From the NCBI RefSeq assembly GCF_017349075.1, contig NZ_JAFMOF010000005.1, positions 496,001 through 560,000 on the forward strand: DNA of 64,000 nucleotides, read 5' to 3'. Numbering within the stretch: the stretch's first letter is position 1; each line of letters opens with the position of its first letter. Made by a program: the position numbers and the translations under genes. The notes beneath the pieces are model-generated. The model saw only the letters and a list, made by a program, of their open reading frames with translations. It ran no database searches and had not been told where the DNA came from. Shown one piece after another: positions 37,230 through 45,136 of the stretch. This DNA comes from Streptomyces triculaminicus. GTDB lineage: Bacteria; Actinomycetota; Actinomycetes; Streptomycetales; Streptomycetaceae.

Positions 37230-37977
37230 GGGACGTCACCTGCCACCACGGGAGAGACCTGGATTCGGAGCGGGGTTGCGGGAGGCGGCTGCCGTCGGCC
37301 TTGCGTACCGGCGACGCGATCGGGGTGGTGACGACGCGCAGCTGGATCGCGTCGAAGGAACGGTGGTCGCGGGCCGCGCGTTGCGCGGCGATGTTGAGCA
37401 GATATCTCTGGATGATCCTGGCCCGGTCCGAGTCGGACTCGTCACTGGTCCCGTGCGAGTCCAGGTAGGCGGACCAGGCCCGCCGCAGCATGTTCTGGTT
37501 GACGTGGCTGGGGAAGGCGTTGTGCCGCACGGCAGAGGCGTCGATGGCGCTCAGATCGCTCCAGCCGCTCACCTGCCGGGTGCCATCGGGCGACGTCGTC
37601 GCAGTGCGCGCCAGGACCGTCCGCCGAGCGCCCTCCGGGTCGGGGGCGAACAGCCGCCAGTTCTGTTCGAAGTAGGGATAGACCCACGTGCTGATCCTCC
37701 CCTCGTACCGCTGGGAGACGATGTTGGGGGGTGCGACGGACAGGAACACCATGGACACGTGCACGATGGCCGTCGCGACGCACGCGGCGACCGCGAAGGC
37801 GATCAACAACCCCGCCGGTCGCGACGTCGGCACGGGCGAGGCCGGCCCTTCACCACCGGTTTCCTCCACGTCCGACGCGCCGGGTCCGGTAGCGGTTATG
37901 GGCAGCTTCGGAGCCGACTCTTCATCCTTTACCGGCACGCTGCCGTTCCCCGCGCGGTTGTAGTCGGTGCTGTTCAT
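37219..37977 (-). CDS. DUF5819 family membrane-anchored protein
   Basis: A 252-residue protein: a Gly/Pro-rich cytoplasmic N-terminus of about 55 residues, one membrane helix (about 57-80, LLIAFAVAACVATAIVHVSM), then an extracytoplasmic domain with VYPYFEQNWRLFAPDP, the hallmark of DUF5819, and RAWSAYLDSHG. The stop overlaps the HTTM start, so they are translationally coupled and probably work together. No catalytic residues are recognisable. ATG 37977 is well supported. Confidence 0.9.
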   Translation of the reverse strand: MNSTDYNRAGNGSVPVKDEESAPKLPITATGPGASDVEETGGEGPASPVPTSRPAGLLIAFAVAACVATAIVHVSMVFLSVAPPNIVSQRYEGRISTWVYPYFEQNWRLFAPDPEGARRTVLARTATTSPDGTRQVSGWSDLSAIDASAVRHNAFPSHVNQNMLRRAWSAYLDSHGTSDESDSDRARIIQRYLLNIAAQRAARDHRSFDAIQLRVVTTPIASPVRKADGSRLPQPRSESRSLPWWQVTSHDN

Positions 37978-38034
37978 CCCGTCCTCTTTATCGTTTGGCC
38001 CGCGGAGCCCGCCGACCGCAACGGTCCGCCCGTC

Positions 38035-38130
38035 CGCCCCGGGCGCGGTGGAGGTCGCCCGGGGCGTCAGGAAATACGTCGTGCGGTTCCGCCCGCCTGG
38101 CGCGGTCTGCGAACTGCGCGAGACCGCGCC
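38035..38130 (-). terminator. Two hairpins after the His-rich repeat gene
   Basis: A proximal 10-bp stem (38099-38108 with 38121-38130) and a distal 11-bp stem (38035-38045 with 38056-38066) lie between the His-rich gene and DUF5819. The same two hairpins with diverged sequence occur after the paralogous gene (39238-39350), supporting duplication of the whole cassette. Confidence 0.6.
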
Positions 38131-38163
38131 CTCACAGGCTGCCGAAAGCGGATGCCTGTGACT

Positions 38164-38919
38164 TCACCGACCGTGTTGGCCGTGGTGCCCGCACTCGGAG
38201 TGGTGCCCGCACTCGGAGTGGTGTCCGCCGTGCCCGTAACCACCGTCGTGGCCGCCGTGCCCGTACCCACCGTCGTGGCCGTAACCACCGTCGTGCCCGC
38301 CGTGCCCGTACCCACCGTCGTGGCCGTAACCACCGTCGTGCCCGCCGTGCCCGTACCCGCCGTCGTGGCCGTAACCACCGTCGTGGCCGCCGTGCCCGTA
38401 ACCGCCGTCGTGGCCGTAACCGCCGTCGTGGCCGCCGTGCCCGTAACCGCCGTCGTGGCCGTAACCACCGTCGTGGCCGCCGTGCCCGTAACCGCCGTCG
38501 TGGCCACGGTCACACGACCCGTAGTCCCGGTCGTGGTCGTGACCACGACCATGACCGCAACGGTCGTGGTCGCAGCGGTCGCACCTGTGACCGTGCTGCC
38601 CGTACCCACCGGAGCCGCCGCCCGTGGTGCTCATGCCCGAGCCGCCGGTCACCGTGGCGGTGCTCCTGGGGATGAGGAGGCCCCCGACGGTCGGACCGGC
38701 AAGAAGGCCGAAATGGCCGCCCGTCAGCCCGAGGACGCCTCCCGATGTCAGTCCCAGGGTGAGACTGGTGCCCGGGAGGACCGCCGGAATGCCGTCGATC
38801 GCATTCGCGCTGCTCGGCATCAGCGCCACCCCCGTGGCGCCGAGTACCACCGTGAGGCCCGCTGCGGCCCAAGCGGTGAATCTGCGCCGATGAGGCGCGG
38901 AAGGAACGTTCGATTTCAT
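38164..38919 (-). CDS. Secreted Gly/His/Asp/Tyr repeat protein
   Basis: A 251-residue product. The signal peptide (MKSNVPSAPHRRRFTAWAAA, hydrophobic core LTVVLGATGVALM, likely cut after SANA) is followed by a Gly/Leu-rich hydrophobic segment (residues 45-100), then a Cys/His block (HRCDRCDHDRCGHG, YGSCDRG), then about five tandem copies of the 15-residue unit GGHDGGYGHDGGYGH, and the end HHSECGHHSECGHHGQHGR. ATG 38919 has GAAGGAG upstream. The His/Cys density suggests metal binding, and the Gly/Tyr repeats suggest an extended or self-associating surface protein; both are inferences. It shares signal peptide, tail and flanks with the DUF3494 gene upstream. Confidence 0.82.
   Translation of the reverse strand: MKSNVPSAPHRRRFTAWAAAGLTVVLGATGVALMPSSANAIDGIPAVLPGTSLTLGLTSGGVLGLTGGHFGLLAGPTVGGLLIPRSTATVTGGSGMSTTGGGSGGYGQHGHRCDRCDHDRCGHGRGHDHDRDYGSCDRGHDGGYGHGGHDGGYGHDGGYGHGGHDGGYGHDGGYGHGGHDGGYGHDGGYGHGGHDGGYGHDGGYGHGGHDGGYGHDGGYGHGGHDGGYGHGGHHSECGHHSECGHHGQHGR
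38225..38505. repeat. 45-bp tandem coding repeats
   Basis: In-frame minisatellite in the His-rich gene, unit 45 bp (15 residues), about five full copies plus partial ends. Copies differ by isolated third-position changes, so the repeats are under protein-level constraint or recently amplified. On the plus strand it reads as alternating CGTCGTGGCC and GTAACCACCGTCGTG blocks. Confidence 0.85.
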
Positions 38920-39383
38920 CGAGGTGCCCAACTCCTTCAAGGGTTCGGTGAATCCTGTACAGGCGGCCTGAAGCGCTTGTGCTGGAAGCACATAAGGAAT
39001 TCCATGCCGGACAGAAACCGTTGTCTTTCAGCTCTCCCGAACGGAGACCACGCGCTTCGAATAAGCCCAGGGAATAGTAGACACGGTTGGAGAAACCGGA
39101 ACCTCACAAAGGGGTGGAGCATCCGAGTGATTTTCCAGGAGAAACGTCGCTCACGGAAACTTTCGGGTGGGATCGCGTGGTGGACTCATGGATTCGGTCC
39201 ATTCGTCACGCGCCGCCCCAGGCCCTGTCGGCGTCCGCCCCGGGCGTGGTGCACGTCGCCCGGGGAGGCAGAAAATTGTCGTCTGTCGTCAGGAAGCACG
39301 CCGTGCGGTCCGCCCGCCGGGCGCGGCCCGCGAGCTACGCGGACCGCGCCATGGCGGGCTACCTCATACGGACTCCCACGACG
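38920..39383. other. Intergenic region between the two His-rich genes
   Basis: No gene is seen here. It holds the upstream region of the downstream gene (38920-39170) and the 3' hairpins of the upstream gene (39238-39350). The first part resembles the upstream region of the DUF3494 gene (around 40833-41050). On the minus strand TACTAT near 39070 is a possible -10 element, without a convincing -35. Confidence 0.55.
39238..39350 (-). terminator. Two hairpins after the DUF3494 gene
   Basis: A proximal stem GGCGCGG/CCGCGCC (39320-39326 with 39344-39350) and a distal 9-bp stem (39238-39246 with 39257-39265) mirror those downstream of the paralogous gene at 38035-38130. No U-tract is obvious. Confidence 0.5.
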
Positions 39384-40832
39384 TCATCGGCTGCGACGTC
39401 CGTGGTCCTCGCACTCGGAGTGGTGCCGATCGCATTCGCGGCCGCATCCACCGTGCCCGCCGCGCCCGTGCTCACCGTCGTCCCGACGGTCACAGGACCC
39501 GGACTGCCGGTCGTGGCCGCGCTCGTGGTCGCAGCGACCGCACTGGTAGTTGTGCCCCTGACCGTGGTCGTGGTCCTCGCCATGGTGACGGCCCTCACCG
39601 TGGTCGTGATCCCGACCGTGGTCGTGATCCCGACCGTGGTCATGGTCCCGACCGTGGTCGTGATCCTCACCGTGGTCGTGATCCTCACCGTGGTCGTGGT
39701 CCCGACCGTGGTCATGGTCCTCACCGTGGTGGTGGTGCTCACCGTGGTGGTGGTCACCGTGGTGATGGTCACCGCCCCCACCCGGACCGCCCCCACCCGG
39801 GCCGCCGCCGCCCGGGCCGCCGCTCGTACCGCCGGTGAGCATGCCTCCGAGCAGACCTCCGATGATCGGACCAGCCGGGCCTCCGTTGCCTCCGGTCGTC
39901 GGGCCGCCGGTCGGACCCCCGGTCGTCGGGCCGCCAGTCGTCGGGCCGCCAGTCGTCGGGCCGCCAGTGGTCGGGCCGCCAGTGGTCATGCCTCCGGTCG
40001 CCGGACCGGCGATCGCGCCGCCGGTTCCCTCCGTGGTCACGCCTGTGACCCCACCCGTCGTGCCGGCGATCACGCCGCCCGTGCCGGCCGCACACGATTC
40101 CCGGGTGATGGTGTTGGTGTCCAACGTGGTCGACCCATTGCGGGCGAGCGCGCGGCCGTCGATGGTCGCCCCGGTGTCGACCGTGATCGATGTCAGGGCC
40201 ATGATCGTGCCGACGAAGCTGGAGTCGGTCCCGATCGTGGCGGAACTGCCCACCTGCCAGAAGACATTGCACGGCTGTGCGCCGTTGATGAGGGACACCG
40301 AGCTGCTGGAGGCCGTCTCCAGCGTCGATCCGATCTGGAAGATCCAGACCGCGTTGGGGTCGCCATGGGCGTCGAGCGTGAGCGTGCCCGTGATATTGAT
40401 CGACGACGCTGCTTTGTAGACCCCCGGGTTCAACGTCATGCCGCCGAGATCTCCGGGGGAGGTGAGGGTGGCATCAGGCGCCTGACCGGCGGCGAAGTCG
40501 TACGCGATGGTCAGATCGCTCTGCGCCTGCGCCGCTTGCGCGTCTGCGGCGTGAATGGTTCCGTTCACCGTGCCGGGAGGGAATCCGGTCACCGAGGACC
40601 CCGGGCTCACACCGAGGTCCCCATTGATCGTGGAGGGGCCGGTATTGGTGACGCTCTGGCCGCCCAGGACCGCGTAGCTGTCTGCCGTACCGAGATTGGG
40701 GGCTACGCCGATCGCGCTCGCGCGGGTCGGCATCAGCGCCATCCCTGCGGCAACGAGCACCAGCGTGAAGACGGCGGCCATCCACGCCGTGGATCCGCGC
40801 CAATAAGAAACGGTAAAGACGTCCGATTTCAT
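39384..40832 (-). CDS. Secreted ice-binding-like (DUF3494) protein with His/Asp repeat tail
   Basis: A 482-residue product. A signal peptide (about residues 1-40, cleavage after RASA) is followed by a DUF3494 domain (about 41-245): ADSYAVLGGQSVTNTGPSTI, GDLGVSPGSSVTGF, LNPGVYK, VWIFQIGSTLETASSSSV and GTIMALTSITVDTGATIDGR. This fold is known from ice-binding proteins and other adhesive surface proteins. A Gly-rich TTGGP linker follows, then six-residue EDHDHG/RDHDHG repeats, then a Cys-rich tail (CGRCDHERG, SGSCDR, HHSEC) shared with the adjacent His-rich gene. ATG 40832 is used; a GTG at 40844 is possible. The repeats suggest metal binding; ice binding is unproven. Confidence 0.85.
   Translation of the reverse strand: MKSDVFTVSYWRGSTAWMAAVFTLVLVAAGMALMPTRASAIGVAPNLGTADSYAVLGGQSVTNTGPSTINGDLGVSPGSSVTGFPPGTVNGTIHAADAQAAQAQSDLTIAYDFAAGQAPDATLTSPGDLGGMTLNPGVYKAASSINITGTLTLDAHGDPNAVWIFQIGSTLETASSSSVSLINGAQPCNVFWQVGSSATIGTDSSFVGTIMALTSITVDTGATIDGRALARNGSTTLDTNTITRESCAAGTGGVIAGTTGGVTGVTTEGTGGAIAGPATGGMTTGGPTTGGPTTGGPTTGGPTTGGPTGGPTTGGNGGPAGPIIGGLLGGMLTGGTSGGPGGGGPGGGGPGGGGDHHHGDHHHGEHHHHGEDHDHGRDHDHGEDHDHGEDHDHGRDHDHGRDHDHGRDHDHGEGRHHGEDHDHGQGHNYQCGRCDHERGHDRQSGSCDRRDDGEHGRGGHGGCGRECDRHHSECEDHGRRSR
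39590..39745. repeat. 18-bp tandem coding repeats
   Basis: In-frame repeats of an 18-bp unit encoding EDHDHG or RDHDHG, about eight copies, inside the DUF3494 gene. They appear on the plus strand as CCGTGGTCGTGATC-type units. The unit differs from the 45-bp repeats of the neighbouring gene, so the amplifications were independent. Confidence 0.85.
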
Positions 40833-41457
40833 CGAGGCGCCCACCTCCTTCGAAGGGTTCGGTAGAACTGATTTCAGGCGGCCATGAGCACTGACCTCCG
40901 AATGCGCAGAATTCCGAACGACAGAAAATGCGATTACCCTATACTGTCCTGGGCGGAGATTATGCGCACTGAATGTTCCAAAGGCAGGATAGTGATCCGT
41001 GAGGGGTCATGCCGTCACAAAAGATGGAACATTCGGGTGGTCTTCCGCGATAAATCGGTTATCCCGGTTTTACAGAAATGGGCTCGCAGGGGCGACATCA
41101 TTACTGGGGTTTCCCAAGGCATCCGCGCATTCGGCCTGCGCCAGTCCCGTTGCCGAGGCCTGCCCAGGACCCGCCTTCCAGCGCCTGTTCACCGCCCCCG
41201 CGATGAACCTCACCCGCCGCAGCGCTTGGGCTTCCGGCGCAGGGCGCTCCGGCGCCCGCACCTCCCGCTTCAAACGCATTGCGGCCCGCCGCCTGATGGC
41301 GACGGGCCGCATGAGGGCCGTGCATTTACCGAGGGCGTCGCTGATCGCGCCCCGCTCCCGGCCGGTTACATCCCGCTCGGCTGCCGATTCCCGCCGGCCT
41401 CTGCCGGGATCCCGGCGGCGCCGCGACGGCGCCGCACCGCTCGTATCAGCAGCTGTT
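40833..41457. other. 625-base gap between DUF3494 and TIGR03960 genes
   Basis: I see no convincing gene. A minus-strand open frame at 41070-41312 (80 residues, basic) lacks family similarity and a good ribosome site. Bases 40833-41050 are the promoter region of the DUF3494 gene; TATAGGG around 40940 on the minus strand is a possible -10. The rest has the GC content of coding DNA and may be a decayed remnant at the island boundary. Confidence 0.5.
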
Positions 41458-43395
41458 TCAGCTGGTCACAGGCTTGACGACACTCAGCGGCAGCAGCTTC
41501 TTGCCCGTCGGGCCGATCTGGATCGAGGTGTCCATCTGCGGGCAGACGCCACAGTCGAAGCACGGCGTCCAGCGGCAGTCCTCGACCTCGGTCTCGTCGA
41601 GCGCGTCCTGCCAGTCCTCCCAGAGCCAGTCCTTGTCCAGACCGGAGTCCAGGTGGTCCCAGGGCAGGACCTCCTCGTACGTCCGCTCGCGCGTCGTGTA
41701 CCAGGCGACGTCCACGCCCTGCTCGGGCAGCGTCTGCTCGGCGCACTTCATCCATCGGTCGTAGCTGAAGTGCTCGCGCCAGCCGTCGAAACGGCCGCCG
41801 TCCTCGTAGACCGCCCGGATGACCGCGCCCACGCGGCGGTCGCCGCGCGAGAGCAGGCCCTCGATGATGCCGGGCTTGCCGTCGTGGTAGCGGAAGCCGA
41901 TGGAACGCCCGTACTTCTTGTCGCCGCGGATCTTGTCGCGCAGCTTCTCCAGGCGGGCGTCGGTCTCCTCGGCGGAGAGCTGCGGCGCCCACTGGAAGGG
42001 GGTGTGCGGCTTGGGCACGAAGCCGCCGATGGAGACGGTGCAGCGGATGTCGTTGGACTTCGACACCTCACGGCCCTTGGCGATCACGTTGACCGCCATG
42101 TCGCCGATCTGCAGCACGTCCTCGTCGGTCTCGGTCGGCAGGCCGCACATGAAGTACAGCTTCACCTGGCGCCAGCCGTTGCCGTACGCCGTGGAGACGG
42201 TCCGGATGAGGTCCTCTTCCGAGACCATCTTGTTGATGACCTTGCGCATGCGCTCGGAGCCGCCCTCGGGGGCGAACGTCAGACCGGAACGGCGGCCGTT
42301 ACGGGTCAGCTCGTTCGCGAGATCGACGTTGAACGCGTCGACACGGGTCGAGGGCAGGGACAGACCGATCTTGTCCTCTTCGTACCGGTCGGCCAGGCCC
42401 TTGGCGATGTCACCGATCTCGGTGTGGTCCGCGGAGGACAGCGACAGCAGGCCGACCTCCTCGAAGCCGGTGGCCTTCAGACCCTTGTCCACCATCTCGC
42501 CGATGCCGGTGATGCTTCGCTCCCGCACGGGGCGCGTGATCATGCCGGCCTGGCAGAAACGGCAACCGCGCGTGCAACCGCGGAAGATCTCCACCGACAT
42601 CCGCTCGTGAACGGTCTCCGCGAGCGGGACCAGCGGCTGCTTCGGGTAGGGCCACTCGTCGAGGTCCATGACGGTGTGCTTGGACACGCGCCACGGCACG
42701 CCGGAGCGGTTGGGCACGACACGGCCGATCCGGCCGTCGGGCAGGTACTCGACGTCGTAGAAGCGCGGGACGTACACGCCGCCGGTCTTCGCCAGGCGCA
42801 GCAGCACCTCGTCACGACCGCCGGGACGGCCCTCGGCCTTCCACGCCCGGATGATCTCGGTCATCTCCAGGACGGCCTGCTCGCCGTCGCCGATCACGGC
42901 GCAGTCGATGAAGTCCGCGATGGGCTCGGGGTTGAACGCCGCGTGACCGCCGGCCAGGACGATCGGGTCGTCGATGGTGCGGTCCTTGGACTCCATCGGG
43001 ATGCCGGCGAGGTCCAGGGCGGTGAGCATGTTGGTGTAGCCCAGCTCGGTGGAGAAGCTCAGGCCGAAGACGTCGAAGGCCTTGACGGGCCTGTGCGCGT
43101 CCACCGTGAACTGCGGCACCTTGTGCTCACGCATGAGCTCCTCGAGGTCCGGCCACACGCTGTACGTGCGCTCGGCAAGGACGCCCTCGCGCTCGTTGAG
43201 GACCTCGTACAGGATCATGACGCCCTGGTTGGGCAGCCCGACCTCATAGGCGTCCGGGTACATCAGACACCAGCGGACGTCGCACTCGTCCCAGGGCTTG
43301 ACGGTGGAGTTCAGCTCTCCGCCGACGTACTGGATGGGCTTCTGCACATGCGGGAGCAGGGCCTCGAGCTGTGGGAAGACCGATTCGGCAGTCAT
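41458..43395 (-). CDS. TIGR03960 family B12-binding-type radical SAM protein
   Basis: A 645-residue protein with an N-terminal cobalamin-binding-like region (CLMYPDAYEVGLPNQGVMIL, VFGLSFSTELGYTNML), then a radical SAM core with the [4Fe-4S] motif CTRGCRFC at 274-281. The C-terminal domain has a second Cys set (CFDCGVCPQMD) that may hold another cluster. ATG 43395 is chosen because GAAGG lies 11 bases upstream; a TTG further up adds nine residues. Its usual partner is TIGR03936, here separated by the accessory island. The reaction is unknown. Confidence 0.94.
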   Translation of the reverse strand: MTAESVFPQLEALLPHVQKPIQYVGGELNSTVKPWDECDVRWCLMYPDAYEVGLPNQGVMILYEVLNEREGVLAERTYSVWPDLEELMREHKVPQFTVDAHRPVKAFDVFGLSFSTELGYTNMLTALDLAGIPMESKDRTIDDPIVLAGGHAAFNPEPIADFIDCAVIGDGEQAVLEMTEIIRAWKAEGRPGGRDEVLLRLAKTGGVYVPRFYDVEYLPDGRIGRVVPNRSGVPWRVSKHTVMDLDEWPYPKQPLVPLAETVHERMSVEIFRGCTRGCRFCQAGMITRPVRERSITGIGEMVDKGLKATGFEEVGLLSLSSADHTEIGDIAKGLADRYEEDKIGLSLPSTRVDAFNVDLANELTRNGRRSGLTFAPEGGSERMRKVINKMVSEEDLIRTVSTAYGNGWRQVKLYFMCGLPTETDEDVLQIGDMAVNVIAKGREVSKSNDIRCTVSIGGFVPKPHTPFQWAPQLSAEETDARLEKLRDKIRGDKKYGRSIGFRYHDGKPGIIEGLLSRGDRRVGAVIRAVYEDGGRFDGWREHFSYDRWMKCAEQTLPEQGVDVAWYTTRERTYEEVLPWDHLDSGLDKDWLWEDWQDALDETEVEDCRWTPCFDCGVCPQMDTSIQIGPTGKKLLPLSVVKPVTS

Positions 43396-43505
43396 CTGGG
43401 GCGAACCTTCGTGAGCGGGCAAAGGGCGACTCTCAAGCGTAACGTGCCGCGAATCGTCCCTCGTACGCGATCTTGCCTATCCCCACGGGCCCGGGAAATG
43501 GCCGC

Positions 43506-45041
43506 TCACGCCTCCAGCCCCTTCCGCCACCGCGCGTCCGACGCCTTCGCCCACAGGGCCGGGAACTCCCGTTCGTAGCGTTCCGCGCACTGTTCCTCGC
43601 GGCCGTGGAGCACCCCGAAGGTGAACGCGGACTCCCCCGCCGCCTCCGCGTCGGCGGCGATGGCGCGCAGGGCGTCGCGGGCCATGACGCTGTCCTGGTG
43701 CTCGCCCAGCAGCGACTGGACCGCCTTCATCCGCTTGGCGAAGCGCTTGGCGTCCTTGCCCAGCGCGGCCGTGGCCGCCTCCGCGCCGTACCGGGCGCGC
43801 TTGGCCGCCTTGCGGGCGTCGTGCAGGGCGACGTCCCGGTCGTGGCCGGCTTCGGTGCTCAGGGCGTGCTCGACGCGGCCGGCGAGGCGCGCGTAGTCGG
43901 AGAGCACGGCCTTGGCCAGGACCTGGCGGGCCGGGTGGTCGGCGGCGGGGCGCAGGGGCGGGTCGGCGAGGAGGGCGGTGAGGGTGTCGAGGAGGCGCAG
44001 GTAGCGCTTGCCGTCGAGGACGGCGGTCAGGTGGCGGCGGGAGCCGGTGCGGCCGTCGCCGGACCAGGTGCGCAGCCGGGCGTGGACGGGGCCGTGCACG
44101 AGGTCGGGCGGCACCTCGTCGAGGCGCGCGTTCAGTCGTTCGGCGAGGACTTCGCGGTCGCGGTCGACGCCGAGTTCGGCGGCCAGCCACTTGAGCTCCT
44201 CGCCGACGGGGTCGGTGACACGGCGGTCGAGGACCTTGCGGTACGTACGGAAGGCGCTGCGCAGCCGGCGGGTGGCGACGCGCATCTGGTGGACGGCGTC
44301 CTCGGTGCCGCGGCGGGCGCCGGGGTCGAGGGCGGCGACGGCTTCGGCCTGTTCGCGGAGGAAGGCGAGGACGTGGTCGCCGGCGCAGGCCTTCCGGGAG
44401 GGCCTCTTGGGGGCGGGCGCGGGGGCGCCCGCCCCCGTCTCCTTCAGTGCCCGGGCGAGTTTGCTCGGTGCCTTGGAGGGGCGCAGGCCGGCCGCGCGCA
44501 GGTGGGGCTCGAGGGCGTCGAGGAGGGCGGGGTCGCCGTCGGGGGCGAGTTCGACCTCGACCTCGGTCCAGGAGGCGGTGCCTCCGGCGCCGGTGATCAG
44601 GGTGGCCGTGACGTCGTCGGTGCTGGCCTCGGCGAGCAGCGTGCCGTGGTCGTCGAGCAGGTGCCGCACCTCGCGGCGGGAGACGATGCGGATCAGCGGT
44701 GTCAGGGGGGCGCCGCGGGTGCGGGAGCGGACGAGGGCGGCGAGTGTGCGGGGGACGCCGTTGGAGAGGGGGGCGCGGACTTCGTCCCGTATGCCGGGGG
44801 CGACCGGCAGTTTGACGTGCCAGCCGGCGTCGGTTCCGCCGGTGCGGCGGCGGAGGGTGATGCCGGCCGCGGCGAGGCGGTGGTCGGCGGTGTCGTAGTA
44901 GACGGCGTCGAGTTCGGCCGTGCCCCGGTCGGTGACGCTCGCGACGGGCGCGGCCGCGCTCAGGTCGGGGAGCGGGGGCGTGCCGCCGGCGCCGGCTCCG
45001 GCTTCGTACTTCCGCTCGATCTCCCTCACGGTGTCCGCCAT
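43506..45041 (-). CDS. CYTH-CHAD domain protein
   Basis: A 511-residue protein. The N-terminal CYTH domain (VREIERKYEAG, LDAVYYDTADHRL, GITLRRRTGG, WTEVEVELA) belongs to the triphosphate tunnel metalloenzyme group that acts on triphosphates or polyphosphate. The C-terminal CHAD domain (VHQMRVATRRLRSAFRTYR, HDARKAAKRARYGAEA) contains conserved His and basic helices that bind polyphosphate. ATG 45041 is used. Activity on polyphosphate or inorganic triphosphate is plausible from the family; the substrate is not proven here. Confidence 0.92.
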   Translation of the reverse strand: MADTVREIERKYEAGAGAGGTPPLPDLSAAAPVASVTDRGTAELDAVYYDTADHRLAAAGITLRRRTGGTDAGWHVKLPVAPGIRDEVRAPLSNGVPRTLAALVRSRTRGAPLTPLIRIVSRREVRHLLDDHGTLLAEASTDDVTATLITGAGGTASWTEVEVELAPDGDPALLDALEPHLRAAGLRPSKAPSKLARALKETGAGAPAPAPKRPSRKACAGDHVLAFLREQAEAVAALDPGARRGTEDAVHQMRVATRRLRSAFRTYRKVLDRRVTDPVGEELKWLAAELGVDRDREVLAERLNARLDEVPPDLVHGPVHARLRTWSGDGRTGSRRHLTAVLDGKRYLRLLDTLTALLADPPLRPAADHPARQVLAKAVLSDYARLAGRVEHALSTEAGHDRDVALHDARKAAKRARYGAEAATAALGKDAKRFAKRMKAVQSLLGEHQDSVMARDALRAIAADAEAAGESAFTFGVLHGREEQCAERYEREFPALWAKASDARWRKGLEA

Positions 45042-45136
45042 GAAGCCGAATCTAGTGCGCGGAGGGCGGGCGGACCAGGTCGCTTTCGGGACCTGGTCGC
45101 CTGGCCCCGGGGCCAGGCGGACATCCGCCGCCGGGG

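Noticed and set aside
38225..38505. Possible CRISPR array or intergenic repeat array on the plus strand (GTAACCACCGTCGTG units)
   Set aside because: Units are contiguous, in frame and without unique spacers; they encode Gly/His/Tyr repeats of a secreted protein.
37970..38600. Plus-strand Val/Pro/Ala repeat protein (VVPALGVV..., AVPVTTVVA...)
   Set aside because: It is the complement of the His-rich gene; there is no signal, start or ribosome site, and the minus-strand product has a good signal peptide.
41070..41312. 80-residue basic minus-strand frame in the gap before TIGR03960
   Set aside because: No ribosome site, no recognisable family and no support from neighbours; possibly a relic, so left as intergenic.
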